From: Iodidimonas nitroreducens
Lineage (GTDB): Bacteria; Pseudomonadota; Alphaproteobacteria; Sphingomonadales; Rhodothalassiaceae
Strand: one strand, 5' to 3'
Assembly: GCF_008579165.1 (NCBI RefSeq)
Contig: NZ_BKCN01000008.1
DNA: 64,000 nt
Shown here: piece by piece, positions 37,944 through 46,544 of the stretch
Position numbering within the stretch: position 1 is the first letter of the stretch
How the letters are laid out: each line of letters starts with the position of its first letter
Position numbers and translations under genes: made by a program
Notes under the pieces: model-generated
The model's database searches: none
Told to the model about the DNA's origin: nothing
Seen by the model: the letters and a program-made list of their open reading frames with translations, nothing else

Positions 37944-39916
37944 ATGTCTAGCTGGTTGAAGTCACTCAGTTTCCTAATCTTTGCGACCGCCGCCTGTGGC
38001 GAGTCTTCGGTGCCTGATCGGGCGGCATCGTCCGATGAAAATCAGGCGCCCGCGCATTATGATGCGGCGGCCTTCCTCGAAAGCGATACCTATTTGCTGG
38101 GCCATGCGGGCGGCCATGCCTTTTCACCCGATGGCAGTCGGATTCTGGTCAATTCGGATCGCAGCGGCGTTTTCAAGGCCTATGCTTTGGGGCCAGAGGC
38201 GGAACAGTTCGAATCCTTTGGCGGGGATGCGCTCAATTCCCTTTATGGGGTTTCGTGGTTTCCTGCAGGACCGCGTATTTTGCTGACGGGGGATCGCGGC
38301 GGCAATAAACATAATAGTGTTTTCGTGCGCGAGCCGGATGGCAGCCTGATCGACCTCACTCCCCCCGGAGACTATGAAGTGGCGGGGCAGGAATCCGGCC
38401 TGCGCTTTCTGGGTTGGCGGAATGACGGCACGGCCTTTTATCTGACATCGACAGAACGCGATCCAGAGGTTGCCGATCTCTATGTTTATGATGCGACCAG
38501 CTATGAACGGAAGATGCTGTTCAAAAATTCCCGCGAACTGCCTTTTCCCACCCGGGGCTTCAAGCTCAGCCCGGATGGCCGTTGGCTTTCCCTTGATTTT
38601 CATCACACCCGTTATGATTTCGATCTGTATCTGGTTGATCTGGAAAGTGCTGATCGCGAACCGCGTTTGATTTTGACCAGCGAAGGGCGAGAGGTCATCC
38701 ATACCGGCTATGGGTTTACCCCCGACAGCCAAAAGCTGATCTATGGAACCGATGCAACGGGCGAATTTCTGGAAGCCCGGACCTATGATATCGCAAGCGC
38801 TGAAACCGCGCCGCTGGTAGAAGCCGATTGGGATGTGGTGGATGTCGCTTTTTCGGCGGATGGGCGCTATCGGTTGGCGACGATCAATGTGGATGCAAAA
38901 TTCGAGACCCGGATTTTCGATACGGAGCAGGATCGTTTGATCGATCTGTCTTTCATGCCCGAAGGCAGATCCGCAATCCACGTTTTGCCGAAGGTGGCCG
39001 GATGGCGGTAGAACTGGTGCGTGATACCAGCCCACCGGAAATCCATCTGGTCGATCTGGAACAGCGCGTGTCAATGCGTCTCACCTGATCTTTGAGCCGG
39101 GATATTAAGGAATCCGATCTGGTTGCGAGCGAAGTCGTTCGTTTTGCAAGCTATGATGGGTTGGAGGTGCTGGGATTGCTCTATCGTCCCCATGGGGCCG
39201 AAGCCGATGCGCCGGTGCCTGCGATGGTGTGGATTCATGGGGGCCCGGGGGCGCAAAGCCTTGCCCAATATAATATGGATATCCAGTATCTGGTAAATCA
39301 GGGCTATGCGGTTTTTGCGATCAATAATCGGGGATCGCGCGGCTATGGCAAAACATTCCGCGAAATGGACCGTCGTCGCCATGGGGAAGCGGATCTGGGC
39401 GATGTCATCGCCTCTCGCGGCTTTCTGGAGAGCATTCCCTGGATTGATAGCCAGAAAATCGGCGTGATGGGTCGCTCTTATGGCGGCTATCTCACTTTGG
39501 CGGCGGTCACCTTCCATCCCGATGTTTTCGATGTGGCCATCAATATCGTCGGCTTTTCTGATTATATCAAAAACATTACCGAAGGGGCCTGGCGTTTGCC
39601 CCGATTGGGCGCCGCTTATGATGAAGTCGGCCATCCTGAACGCGATGCCGAACGCCTGAAGCGCATTTCGCCCCTCTTTCAGGCTGATAGGATCGCCGTG
39701 CCCATGCTCGTGCTGGCAGGGGCCAATGATGTGCGGGTGCCGGTTGCGCAAAATGATCAGCTCGTGGCGGCAGCCCGTGCCAATGGGGCGGATGTGACCT
39801 ATATCGTTTTTGCGGATGAAGGCCATGGATTCCGTAAGAAAAATAATCGCATCACCGCGCTTCAGGCCTATAAAACCTTTCTCGATACGCATCTGAAAGA
39901 AGGGGGTGGATCATGA
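37944..39916 (+). pseudogene. S9 prolyl-oligopeptidase-type peptidase, broken by frameshift and TGA
   Basis: A lipoprotein-like peptidase of about 657 residues. The signal has FATAACGES (lipobox). Residues 40-340 form the propeller with repeats such as HAFSPDGSRILVNSD, FKLSPDGRWLSLDF and GFTPDSQKLIYGTD. The alpha/beta hydrolase domain follows, with WIHGGPGAQ, nucleophile GRSYGGYL, Asp in LAGANDVRVPV and His in FADEGHGFRK. Near 38963 one base is missing. At 39086-39088 a TGA replaces a probable Trp (RLT-stop-SLSRDIKESD) between the two domains. It overlaps the cupin gene start and acts on small peptides, matching the carboxypeptidase before it. Confidence 0.75.
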
Positions 39917-40382
39917 AAGCATCTGCCCTTTTGATGGTGGCGGCCCTGATTGCAGGGCCGGCATCCTTTCAATCAGCAAAGGCCGGCGAACCCGATGAAC
40001 AGGGCTTTGTCCGGGTGGCACCAGACGATTTGCAATGGCAGGATCTGCGTCCCGGTCTGTCATTTGCGGTTCTGGAAGGCGATCCCACATCGGAAGGATT
40101 TTATATCCTCCGGGCCGGTTTGCGCCGGGCACCCTCAGCCGGCCCCATTATCACCCAAAGGATCGTTTCATCACGGTTATCGAGGGTACATGGTGGACCG
40201 GCACCGGCCCGGTCATCGACAAGGCATCCGAAGTGCCCCTGAAGCCGGGAAGCTATATGAAGCATCCCGCAGGGGCACCCCATTATGATGGCTCCAGAGG
40301 CGGCACGGTGATTGTTGAAATCCGGGGCATGGGCCCGGCACCGCTGATTTATGTCGATGCAGATGGGCATCCGATCAAATAG
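39913..40382 (+). CDS. Exported cupin-domain protein, frameshifted
   Basis: A 157-residue periplasmic cupin. MKASALLMVAALIAGPASF is a signal peptide. DDLQWQDLRPGLSFAVLEGD opens the barrel. Near 40113 one C is missing, and the protein resumes as PGTLSRPHYHPKDRFITVIE, with the HxH metal motif. The second motif, KPGSYMKHPAGAPHYD, supplies the next His. The end is AEIRGMGPAPLIYVD-like. Metal-binding; enzyme or sensor role unknown. Its start overlaps the S9 peptidase end (ATGA), so it is the last gene of the peptidase unit. Confidence 0.7.
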
Positions 40383-40391
40383 CCCGCATCG

Positions 40392-40431
40392 TCTCGCCCT
40401 AAGGGTCAGGACCCTTGCTTCAGAGGCGAGA
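40392..40431 (+). terminator. Nested hairpin between cupin and tspO
   Basis: Outer arms TCTCGCC (40392-40398) and GGCGAGA (40425-40431) enclose AAGGGT-CAGG-ACCCTT (40401-40416). It is a compact two-tier structure just after the cupin stop. It is either a transcription end or a leader structure for tspO; no T-run. Confidence 0.4.
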
Positions 40432-40516
40432 GAAATGCCGGGATTGATGGATCAGGCTTGCCATCAGGGGGTTCGTTGCCCATGCTGAACACTATGTTCG
40501 GCATGAAGGAGCGCTT

Positions 40517-40984
40517 ATGCGCGAGTATCTGGTTTTGGGCGGATTTCTGCTTTTATGCTTCATCGCAGCCAGCTCGGGGGCCTTTTTTCGCCCCGGTGAT
40601 TGGTATAAAGCCCTGGAAAAGCCGCGCTGGCGGCCCCCTGATTGGCTGTTTCCGCCGGTGTGGAGCATTTTATATCTGATGATCGCCTTTTCCGGCTGGC
40701 TGGTCTGGAAACAGGCGGGCTTTGCCGGAGCGGGGGCATTGGCGCTGTCGGTTTATGGCCTGCAGCTTGTGCTCAATGGCTTGTGGTCGGCGGTTTTTTT
40801 CGGCCTTCACCGCATTGGCTTGGCCTTGATCGAGCTGTTTTGCCTGTGGCTTTCGGTTTTGCTGATGATCGCCCTGTTTTATCCCCTTAGCCCGCTGGCG
40901 GCCTGGCTGCTCGTTCCTTATGCACTCTGGGGCAGCTTTGCGATGGCTTTGAATGCACGCATCTGGTGGCTCAATCGCGGCTGA
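40517..40984 (+). CDS. tspO: TspO/MBR tryptophan-rich sensory protein
   Basis: A 155-residue, five-span membrane protein with AAGGAG before ATG 40517. Trp-rich motifs GDWYKALEKPRWRPPDWLFP, PVWSILYLMIAFSGWLVWK and LNGLWSAVFFGLHRIGLAL are diagnostic. TspO proteins bind porphyrins. In Rhodobacter TspO works with the PpsR/AppA circuit to tune photosynthesis genes to oxygen. It sits convergent to hemA, 50 bases away, at the edge of the photosynthesis cluster, which fits a role in tetrapyrrole control. Confidence 0.9.
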   Translation: MREYLVLGGFLLLCFIAASSGAFFRPGDWYKALEKPRWRPPDWLFPPVWSILYLMIAFSGWLVWKQAGFAGAGALALSVYGLQLVLNGLWSAVFFGLHRIGLALIELFCLWLSVLLMIALFYPLSPLAAWLLVPYALWGSFAMALNARIWWLNRG

Positions 40985-41034
40985 GCCTGATCGGCAGGCA
41001 AAGCCGCGATGACAGCGAGCTTCAGGCGGCAGTT

Positions 41035-42258
41035 TCAGGCGGCGGCCACCCCCCGGGCAAGGGCACATTCAGACCAGATTGCCCCTAAGCTTTCCATCAG
41101 ATAGCGGATATCTTCATCGCTATGCACGGGTGATGGGGTAATGCGCAGCCTTTCGGTTCCCTTGGGCACTGTGGGATAATTGATCGGCTGCACATAGATG
41201 CCATAATCCTGCAACAGCCGGTCGCTGATCATTTTGCATTTCACGGGATTGCCCACCATCACCGGCACGATATGGCTGTCGTTTTTCAGATGCGGCACCC
41301 CCATGATATCAAGCTGGCGGCGCACGGCCGCAACCCTGTTCTGGTGGCGCTCGCGTTCGCTGTTGCTTTGTTTCAAATGCTGGATGCTCGCCCGGGCGGC
41401 GGCAGCGCAGGCGGGGGGCAGGGCGGTGGTGAAAATGAAGCCCGATGCAAAGCTGCGGACGAAATCGCATAATTCGGTGGATGCAGCGATATAGCCCCCC
41501 ACCACGCCAAAAGCCTTGCCCAAAGTCCCCTCGATCAAAGTGATCCGATCCATCAGGCCTTCGCGTTCGGCAATGCCACCGCCGCGCAGGCCATAAAGCC
41601 CCACCGCATGCACTTCATCCAGATAGGTCATGGCCCCGTATTTTTCGGCGACATCGCAAATTTTGGCGATGGGGGCGATATCGCCATCCATGGAATAAAC
41701 CGATTCAAACGCCACGATCTTGGGCCGCTTGGGGTCGATCTGCGCTAAACAGCGTTCCAGATCCTGGGGATCATTATGCTTGAAAATGATCTTTTCGGCG
41801 CGGCTGTGGCGAATGCCTTCGATCATCGAAGCATGATTGCCCGCATCCGAGAGCACCACACAGCCGGGCAGACGCGAGGCCAAAGTGGTGATGGCCGCCC
41901 AATTTGAAACATAGCCCGAGGTAAAGAGCAGGGCTGCGGGCTTGTGATGCAGATCGGCCAGTTCCTGTTCCAGCATCACATGATCATGGGTGGTGCCGGA
42001 AATATTGCGGGTGCCGCCTGCACCGGCGCCGCAGCGATCAATGGCTTCGTGCATGGCGCTGAGCACGGCGGGGTGCTGACCCATGCCCAGATAATCATTC
42101 GAGCACCACACGGTAACTTCTTTGGTCCCATCCGGGCGATGATGGCGGGCGCGGGGAAAATCCCCCTGTCTGCGTTCAAGCTCGGCAAAATGGCGGTAAT
42201 TGCCTTCATCGGCGAGGCTTTGCAGCTCGGCACGGAAAAATTCATCGTAATTCATCAT
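41035..42258 (-). CDS. hemA: 5-aminolevulinate synthase
   Basis: A 407-residue PLP enzyme of the Shemin pathway, joining glycine and succinyl-CoA to 5-aminolevulinate, the first tetrapyrrole precursor. It starts MNYDEFFRAELQSLADEGNY. It shows VWCSNDYLGMGQHPAV, GGTRNISGTTHDHVMLEQEL, VYSMDGDIAPI, TYLDEVHAVGLYG and the PLP-lysine loop LIEGTLGKAFGVVGGYIA. Last gene of the bchF operon, overlapping puhE by four bases, so precursor supply is tied to pigment synthesis. Its glycine need also links it with the aminotransferase unit upstream. Confidence 0.95.
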   Translation of the reverse strand: MMNYDEFFRAELQSLADEGNYRHFAELERRQGDFPRARHHRPDGTKEVTVWCSNDYLGMGQHPAVLSAMHEAIDRCGAGAGGTRNISGTTHDHVMLEQELADLHHKPAALLFTSGYVSNWAAITTLASRLPGCVVLSDAGNHASMIEGIRHSRAEKIIFKHNDPQDLERCLAQIDPKRPKIVAFESVYSMDGDIAPIAKICDVAEKYGAMTYLDEVHAVGLYGLRGGGIAEREGLMDRITLIEGTLGKAFGVVGGYIAASTELCDFVRSFASGFIFTTALPPACAAAARASIQHLKQSNSERERHQNRVAAVRRQLDIMGVPHLKNDSHIVPVMVGNPVKCKMISDRLLQDYGIYVQPINYPTVPKGTERLRITPSPVHSDEDIRYLMESLGAIWSECALARGVAAA

Positions 42259-43163
42259 GGTCTCCCGGATGGACTTGGTGCCAAAGGGCCTTCAGGTCCA
42301 TGGCTGTTTCTGTTGGCATCGCCAGCAACAGCTTTGGGAGCTGTAAAATCGGATGCGATGGAGCGGAGTGGATAACTATCGGTTTTCGTTTTGGACGATG
42401 GGGCCTCACGCTGTTCCCACCAGCGCCATAAGGCGGTCAGCGGTAAAGGCAGAATGAGAAACCAGTGTTCGATGATGGCCAAGGCGGCCATGGCGGAAAG
42501 GGCGGTGGCGCTCATCAGGGCAAAAGAACCCGCAGGGGCAGCTACGGCTTTATCGATCAAAATCCATAAAATCGCCAGAGCCAGAAGCTGCGAAATCGGA
42601 AAAAACGGGTTCATGTCTTTGGTTTTGAGAAAACTTTTGAGATAAAACAGATGCGCGGGCACCCAATGGGCGCTGACATTGCGCACCCCCAGCATCACAT
42701 TGATGCGGGCGCTTTGATGCATGAAAGTGATCAGGACGAACAGATGAAAGGCCAGTTGATTGGGCTGATCCCATGTCAGCCAGAACAGCGCCAGCCCGGT
42801 GATCAGGATTGAGAGTTCATGATAAAGGCTCACCCCCAAAGCATGGCCCCAATGGCGCGGACCCCGGCAGCCCGGGGTGCACAGCACCCGCCTTGGTCCG
42901 GTGATATAGCCCAGATAAAAGCTTAATTCCTGCCAGGCCCAGGCGATCAGGCCGCAGCCAAAGGCAATATAGGTGGATGCAACCGATGTGCTGCCCGCAC
43001 TATATCCAACCCCATAAAGGGCCAAAGCAAACAGAACGGTGCCGCCCGCCATCGCAGCCGGAAAAGTTTGCGGGTTCCGACGATTGAGAAACAGCACAAG
43101 CCCGGTGCTGAACCACCAAAGGAACAGAGCGTAAAAAATCAATGCTGCGGGATGGGTCAGCAC
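42255..43163 (-). CDS. puhE: Photosynthetic complex assembly protein PuhE
   Basis: A 302-residue membrane protein of the PuhE (DUF3623) family, needed for normal reaction centre assembly and pigment levels in purple bacteria. About eight hydrophobic segments. Marks are FYALFLWWFSTGLVLFLNRR, AFGCGLIAWAWQELSFYLGY, ITGPRR and LYHELSILITGLALFWLTW. The C-terminal 45 residues are polar and probably cytosolic. It lies between acsF and hemA, the usual order in aerobic anoxygenic phototrophs. Confidence 0.88.
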   Translation of the reverse strand: MLTHPAALIFYALFLWWFSTGLVLFLNRRNPQTFPAAMAGGTVLFALALYGVGYSAGSTSVASTYIAFGCGLIAWAWQELSFYLGYITGPRRVLCTPGCRGPRHWGHALGVSLYHELSILITGLALFWLTWDQPNQLAFHLFVLITFMHQSARINVMLGVRNVSAHWVPAHLFYLKSFLKTKDMNPFFPISQLLALAILWILIDKAVAAPAGSFALMSATALSAMAALAIIEHWFLILPLPLTALWRWWEQREAPSSKTKTDSYPLRSIASDFTAPKAVAGDANRNSHGPEGPLAPSPSGRP

Positions 43164-43173
43164 GTGTTTGTCC

Positions 43174-44231
43174 TCACCAAGCCGGGGCCATCAGCACATT
43201 TTGCGGCAGATCATGGCGTTTCACTGGTAAGCAATAAAGCCGGGCGAAGGTGCCCGCCGTTAAAAGCCCCAATCCCATGCGTTTCACAAAAGAAAATACG
43301 CCGCCCTTTTCCCGGGCATCCTGCATCTGATCGGCATAGCGACGCAGGCGTTCGAGCCCTGCGCTGAAAGCCGGATGATCAAGATCAAGGCTCAAGGGGA
43401 AAACCTGCTGGGAAATGGCATTGGTAATGCGGAAAACCTGCATGTCATAATCGCGGGGGCTAAGGCCCAAAGCCTTGTGAAACAAGGGGCGATTATGATC
43501 GCGCACATACATCGTGGCATAAACTGCGAGGCAGAAAAAACGAATCCACAAGCGATTATGGCCTTTCAAAAGCTTTGGACTGGCGCGCATCACCAAAGCC
43601 AAAGCCTCGCCATGGCTGTATTCATCCTGACACCATTCATGGAACCATTTGAAAATCGGATGGATGCGTAATTCCGGGTGACGCTCTAATTGCCGATAGA
43701 TGGTGATATAGCGGGCATAGCCGATTTTTTCTGATAGATAGGTGGCATAGAAAATGAACTTCGGCTTGAAATAGGTATATTTCTTGGCCTTGGTCAAAAA
43801 GCCAGATCAACGCCGATGCCAAAATCGCGCAAGGTATCATTGATGAATCCGGCATGGCGGGCTTCATCCCGGCTCATATAGCGAAACAGATCCCGCACAT
43901 CGGGATTTTTCGCGCGTTTCTTGATTTCCGCATAAAGCACGCAGCCGGAAAATTCCGATGTGACCGAACTGACCAGAAAATCGATGAATTCCCGGCGCAG
44001 GCCATCGGGCATGGCATCAATATCGACCTGATCGAATTCGGCGCTGCGCTGGAAATGATCCTTGTTGGGATCTTTGCGAAAGCGATCCATCAACTGATCC
44101 CATTCCCGGCGCACCGGGCTCACATCAAGCTGATCCAAAGCTTCGAAATCGGTGGTGTAAAAGCGCGGGCTGAGCATGGTGCTTTCCTGCGCCATGCGGG
44201 TGGTTTCATTGGGGGTGTTTTGGCCGCTCAT
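43174..44231 (-). CDS. acsF: Aerobic Mg-protoporphyrin IX monomethyl ester cyclase, frameshifted
   Basis: A di-iron oxygenase that forms the fifth ring of bacteriochlorophyll using O2. About 353 residues. Iron-ligand motifs are VTSEFSGCVLYAEI, the DEARHAGFIND block and WCQDEYSHGEALALV. As read it is two frames: the first ends GIGVDLAF at 43794, the second resumes LTKAKKYTYFKPKFIFY. One missing G (GGG to GG) near 43803 explains it. Presence of this O2-dependent cyclase indicates pigment synthesis under oxygen; no bchE is in the window. Overlaps the 98-residue gene upstream by four bases. Confidence 0.92.
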
Positions 44232-44524
44232 GGCTTCCTCCTCGGGGAAAAACTCACCTCATAAAGGCCGGTAATTTCAAAAATGGCGGTAAAGCAGGCC
44301 CATTGGCGGGCCAGCCAGCCTGCGCGCCGCACATGGGCTTGTCGGCGCAATAAAAAACGGCTGTCATGGGCGGCCTCGATGGGATCGCCCGCAACCTGCA
44401 CCACATCACCGGGATTGATCTCGATCCCGCCCCCTAAAAGCACATGGGCATGGAGGCTGTCATGGCTGCGTTCCACCGCGATCCGGCAGGGGACAGAAAG
44501 ATTTCTGGCGCTGTTTTTCTTCAT
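44228..44524 (-). CDS. Conserved small protein between puhC and acsF
   Basis: A 98-residue protein starting at ATG 44524, overlapping puhC (ATGA) and acsF (ATGA). The sequence has a beta-rich middle (LHAHVLLGGGIEINPGDVVQ, VAGDPIEAAHDSRFLLRR), a hydrophobic stretch (GWLARQWACFTAIFEI) and the ending TGLYEVSFSPRRKP. An unnamed small gene at this position is known in photosynthesis clusters of related bacteria. Its fixed place beside the cyclase suggests a cyclase or complex assembly helper, perhaps analogous to BciE-type partners, but that is inference. Confidence 0.7.
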   Translation of the reverse strand: MKKNSARNLSVPCRIAVERSHDSLHAHVLLGGGIEINPGDVVQVAGDPIEAAHDSRFLLRRQAHVRRAGWLARQWACFTAIFEITGLYEVSFSPRRKP

Positions 44525-45009
44525 GGTGCGGTCCTTTTTGCAAGCGCTCCAGCCGATGGGATCAAAACCGCAAAGGCTCCGGCATTGGTGGGTCCAAAGG
44601 CATTGAGATCGACCAGCCGCCCGGTTTCGGGGTCTTGCAGGGATAAACGGCCATTGGCCCAAAGGCTCAGGCGGAAAGGCGTTTGGGCGCTGATGCCATG
44701 GGCCATCCGCTCTTGTGCCAGGCTGCGCATCATGGCGCGGGTAAAGCCATGGCCACCGGCTTCGAGGCGGGCGATTTCCTGCCCTGTGGCGGCATCGGTC
44801 ACGATCACCGCGCCGCTTTCATGATCGGCGAAATAAAGGCTGCGGCTGCTGACCAGTTCGGCTTCCGGCGGGGCGATATGATAGCTGCCGGTCCACCGGC
44901 TCAGGGCTGCGGTAAGGATGGTCAGCCCGATCAGCCCCGCTGCCGCCAGCAGAAAAACCCGGGGGAAATGCTCGATTCTCTCTGTGGTGCCGTGCTGATG
45001 GGTGGCCAT
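44521..45009 (-). CDS. puhC: Photosynthetic complex assembly protein PuhC
   Basis: A 162-residue protein with one N-terminal membrane span (RVFLLAAAGLIGLTILTAAL) and a periplasmic domain. Family pattern: SRSLYFADHESGAVIVTDAA, then RLEAGGHGFTRAMMRSLAQE and RLVDLNAFGPTNAGAFAVLI. PuhC assists LH1-reaction centre assembly. Twelve bases after puhB and overlapping the next gene. Confidence 0.9.
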   Translation of the reverse strand: MATHQHGTTERIEHFPRVFLLAAAGLIGLTILTAALSRWTGSYHIAPPEAELVSSRSLYFADHESGAVIVTDAATGQEIARLEAGGHGFTRAMMRSLAQERMAHGISAQTPFRLSLWANGRLSLQDPETGRLVDLNAFGPTNAGAFAVLIPSAGALAKRTAP

Positions 45010-45021
45010 GATGTCTCTCCT

Positions 45022-45717
45022 TCATTCCGCCGCAGCAAAGCCGCGTAGCCGATCACGGGCCTTGGCCCCGGATTTTTCGGCCTTGCGGCTTTGGGTGGCC
45101 TTTTGGCTTTCACTGGTGGGGGCGCTTTGCTCTTGCTGGTGAAAATCGGCCAAAGCCCGGGCCAGAATCCGCGTGGCCTGATCCCCATCCGATAAACCGC
45201 GCAGCATGGGTTCGGGCCGATTGATCCGCCATGGCCGCACATGGGGCCACAGCAGGAAAAAGGCCGGGCGGTTTTCCCCTTCGAGGCTCAGCACGAGATC
45301 GGTGCTGTGATCGGAATGGGTGCGCTTGGCCGCGGATTGAATCACAGTGAAGGGGATATTGATGCTTTTCGATAGTGCAATTCCACAGCGCATCACCACC
45401 CGGCGATTGGTGATGGTATAGGCGGTGGTGCGGGCCGTGCCCCAGGCAAAAGCCCATAAGATGCCGCCGCCGATTACAGCCGGGATCAGCAAAAGGGCGG
45501 AAAGTCGCATGGTTTCAGCCCAGGGGCTTTGGTCGGCAATGCCGCTGATCAGTTGCCACAGGATCAAAATCCCGAAATAGCCGAGAACCAATCGGATATG
45601 AAAGGCATGGCGGGCCAATGCCTTGGTCTGAGGGGCCCCCTGCCACAGAATATGTTCATCGGCGGGGGGCTTTTCCGGCAGGCCATATACCGGCTCGAAA
45701 TGATCGTCTTCGCTCAT
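45022..45717 (-). CDS. puhB: Photosynthetic complex assembly protein PuhB
   Basis: A 231-residue membrane protein with a bPH2-like domain. Visible are LPADEH-type ADEHILWQGAPQTKALARHA, two hydrophobic segments (residues about 45-62 and 72-92), TAYTITNRRVVMRCGIALSK and SINIPFTVIQSA. PuhB helps assemble the reaction centre. The C-terminal 45 residues are a charged tail. Overlaps puhA by four bases. Confidence 0.92.
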   Translation of the reverse strand: MSEDDHFEPVYGLPEKPPADEHILWQGAPQTKALARHAFHIRLVLGYFGILILWQLISGIADQSPWAETMRLSALLLIPAVIGGGILWAFAWGTARTTAYTITNRRVVMRCGIALSKSINIPFTVIQSAAKRTHSDHSTDLVLSLEGENRPAFFLLWPHVRPWRINRPEPMLRGLSDGDQATRILARALADFHQQEQSAPTSESQKATQSRKAEKSGAKARDRLRGFAAAE

Positions 45718-46523
45718 ATCAATGGCTCCATCCGGTCGGGTGTCGCATAAAGCAGGCCGCCACCGTAAAAACCGCAGATCTTGTCTTCTTCAAGCAAGGT
45801 GACCTGATCGCGGGAAGCGGTGCGCGGCACGGCTTGGAATTGATCGGCGCGCAAGGCCCGCACATAAACCCCGGGCTGAACCGGATTGATGCCTGAAAGC
45901 CGGGCGAAATAGCCCTTCGGGCCACGGATGCGGGCGAAATTGATGGGGAGCAGCAGGCTGCCACCTCCATCCGTGGTTTCGATCTCAAGATAGCGGGCGA
46001 GATATTCCGAACAATCCACCCAAAGATCGCTGATCACCCCGGCTTCCTTGCCATCGGCCCCATAAACGGTCATCCCCCGGGGATCATTATCCTCGGCTGC
46101 GGGATAAAAGCTTGTGGCCAGCCGCAAAGGCAGGATTTTTGGCGCGCCATCGATGGTGAGATCAGGATGATCATGGCGTTCGGCATAGGCTGCCGGACCC
46201 ACGCCATCGGCCATGGGATCGCCGGTGGGATCATAAGGCGAGCCTTCAAAGGCATAGCGTTTTTCAAGCTTGTGGCTGCGACTATCCCGAAGACCGCTGA
46301 AGGTTTCGCGCACCGGGCCATGGGCCAGCTTGAAGCTTTTGGGTTTTTCGGGCACCCAGATCAGGCCGTGATCTTCAAGCGCGCCATTATCACGCTCCAA
46401 AGGATAGCCTTCCCGGCGATCTTCGCGGCGCAGATAAAAAATCAGCCCCGCAAAAAATAGCCAGAATGCATATAATACCATTTGCGCTACATCGAGCGAG
46501 CTGGTGATGGCACCGGGTTCCAT
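45714..46523 (-). CDS. puhA: Photosynthetic reaction centre H subunit
   Basis: A 269-residue subunit with a single membrane helix near residues 13-30 (VAQMVLYAFWLFFAGLIFYL) followed by RREDRREGYPLE, the conserved junction. The cytoplasmic PRC-like barrel contains PLRLATSFYPAAEDNDPRGM, GADGKEAGVISDLWVDCSEY and LLLPINFARI. It caps the L and M subunits and shapes proton entry to QB. The puf genes for L and M are not in this window. Starts 22 bases after lhaA. Confidence 0.95.
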   Translation of the reverse strand: MEPGAITSSLDVAQMVLYAFWLFFAGLIFYLRREDRREGYPLERDNGALEDHGLIWVPEKPKSFKLAHGPVRETFSGLRDSRSHKLEKRYAFEGSPYDPTGDPMADGVGPAAYAERHDHPDLTIDGAPKILPLRLATSFYPAAEDNDPRGMTVYGADGKEAGVISDLWVDCSEYLARYLEIETTDGGGSLLLPINFARIRGPKGYFARLSGINPVQPGVYVRALRADQFQAVPRTASRDQVTLLEEDKICGFYGGGLLYATPDRMEPLI

Positions 46524-46544
46524 ATCGTCCTCCTTGGCTTCGGG

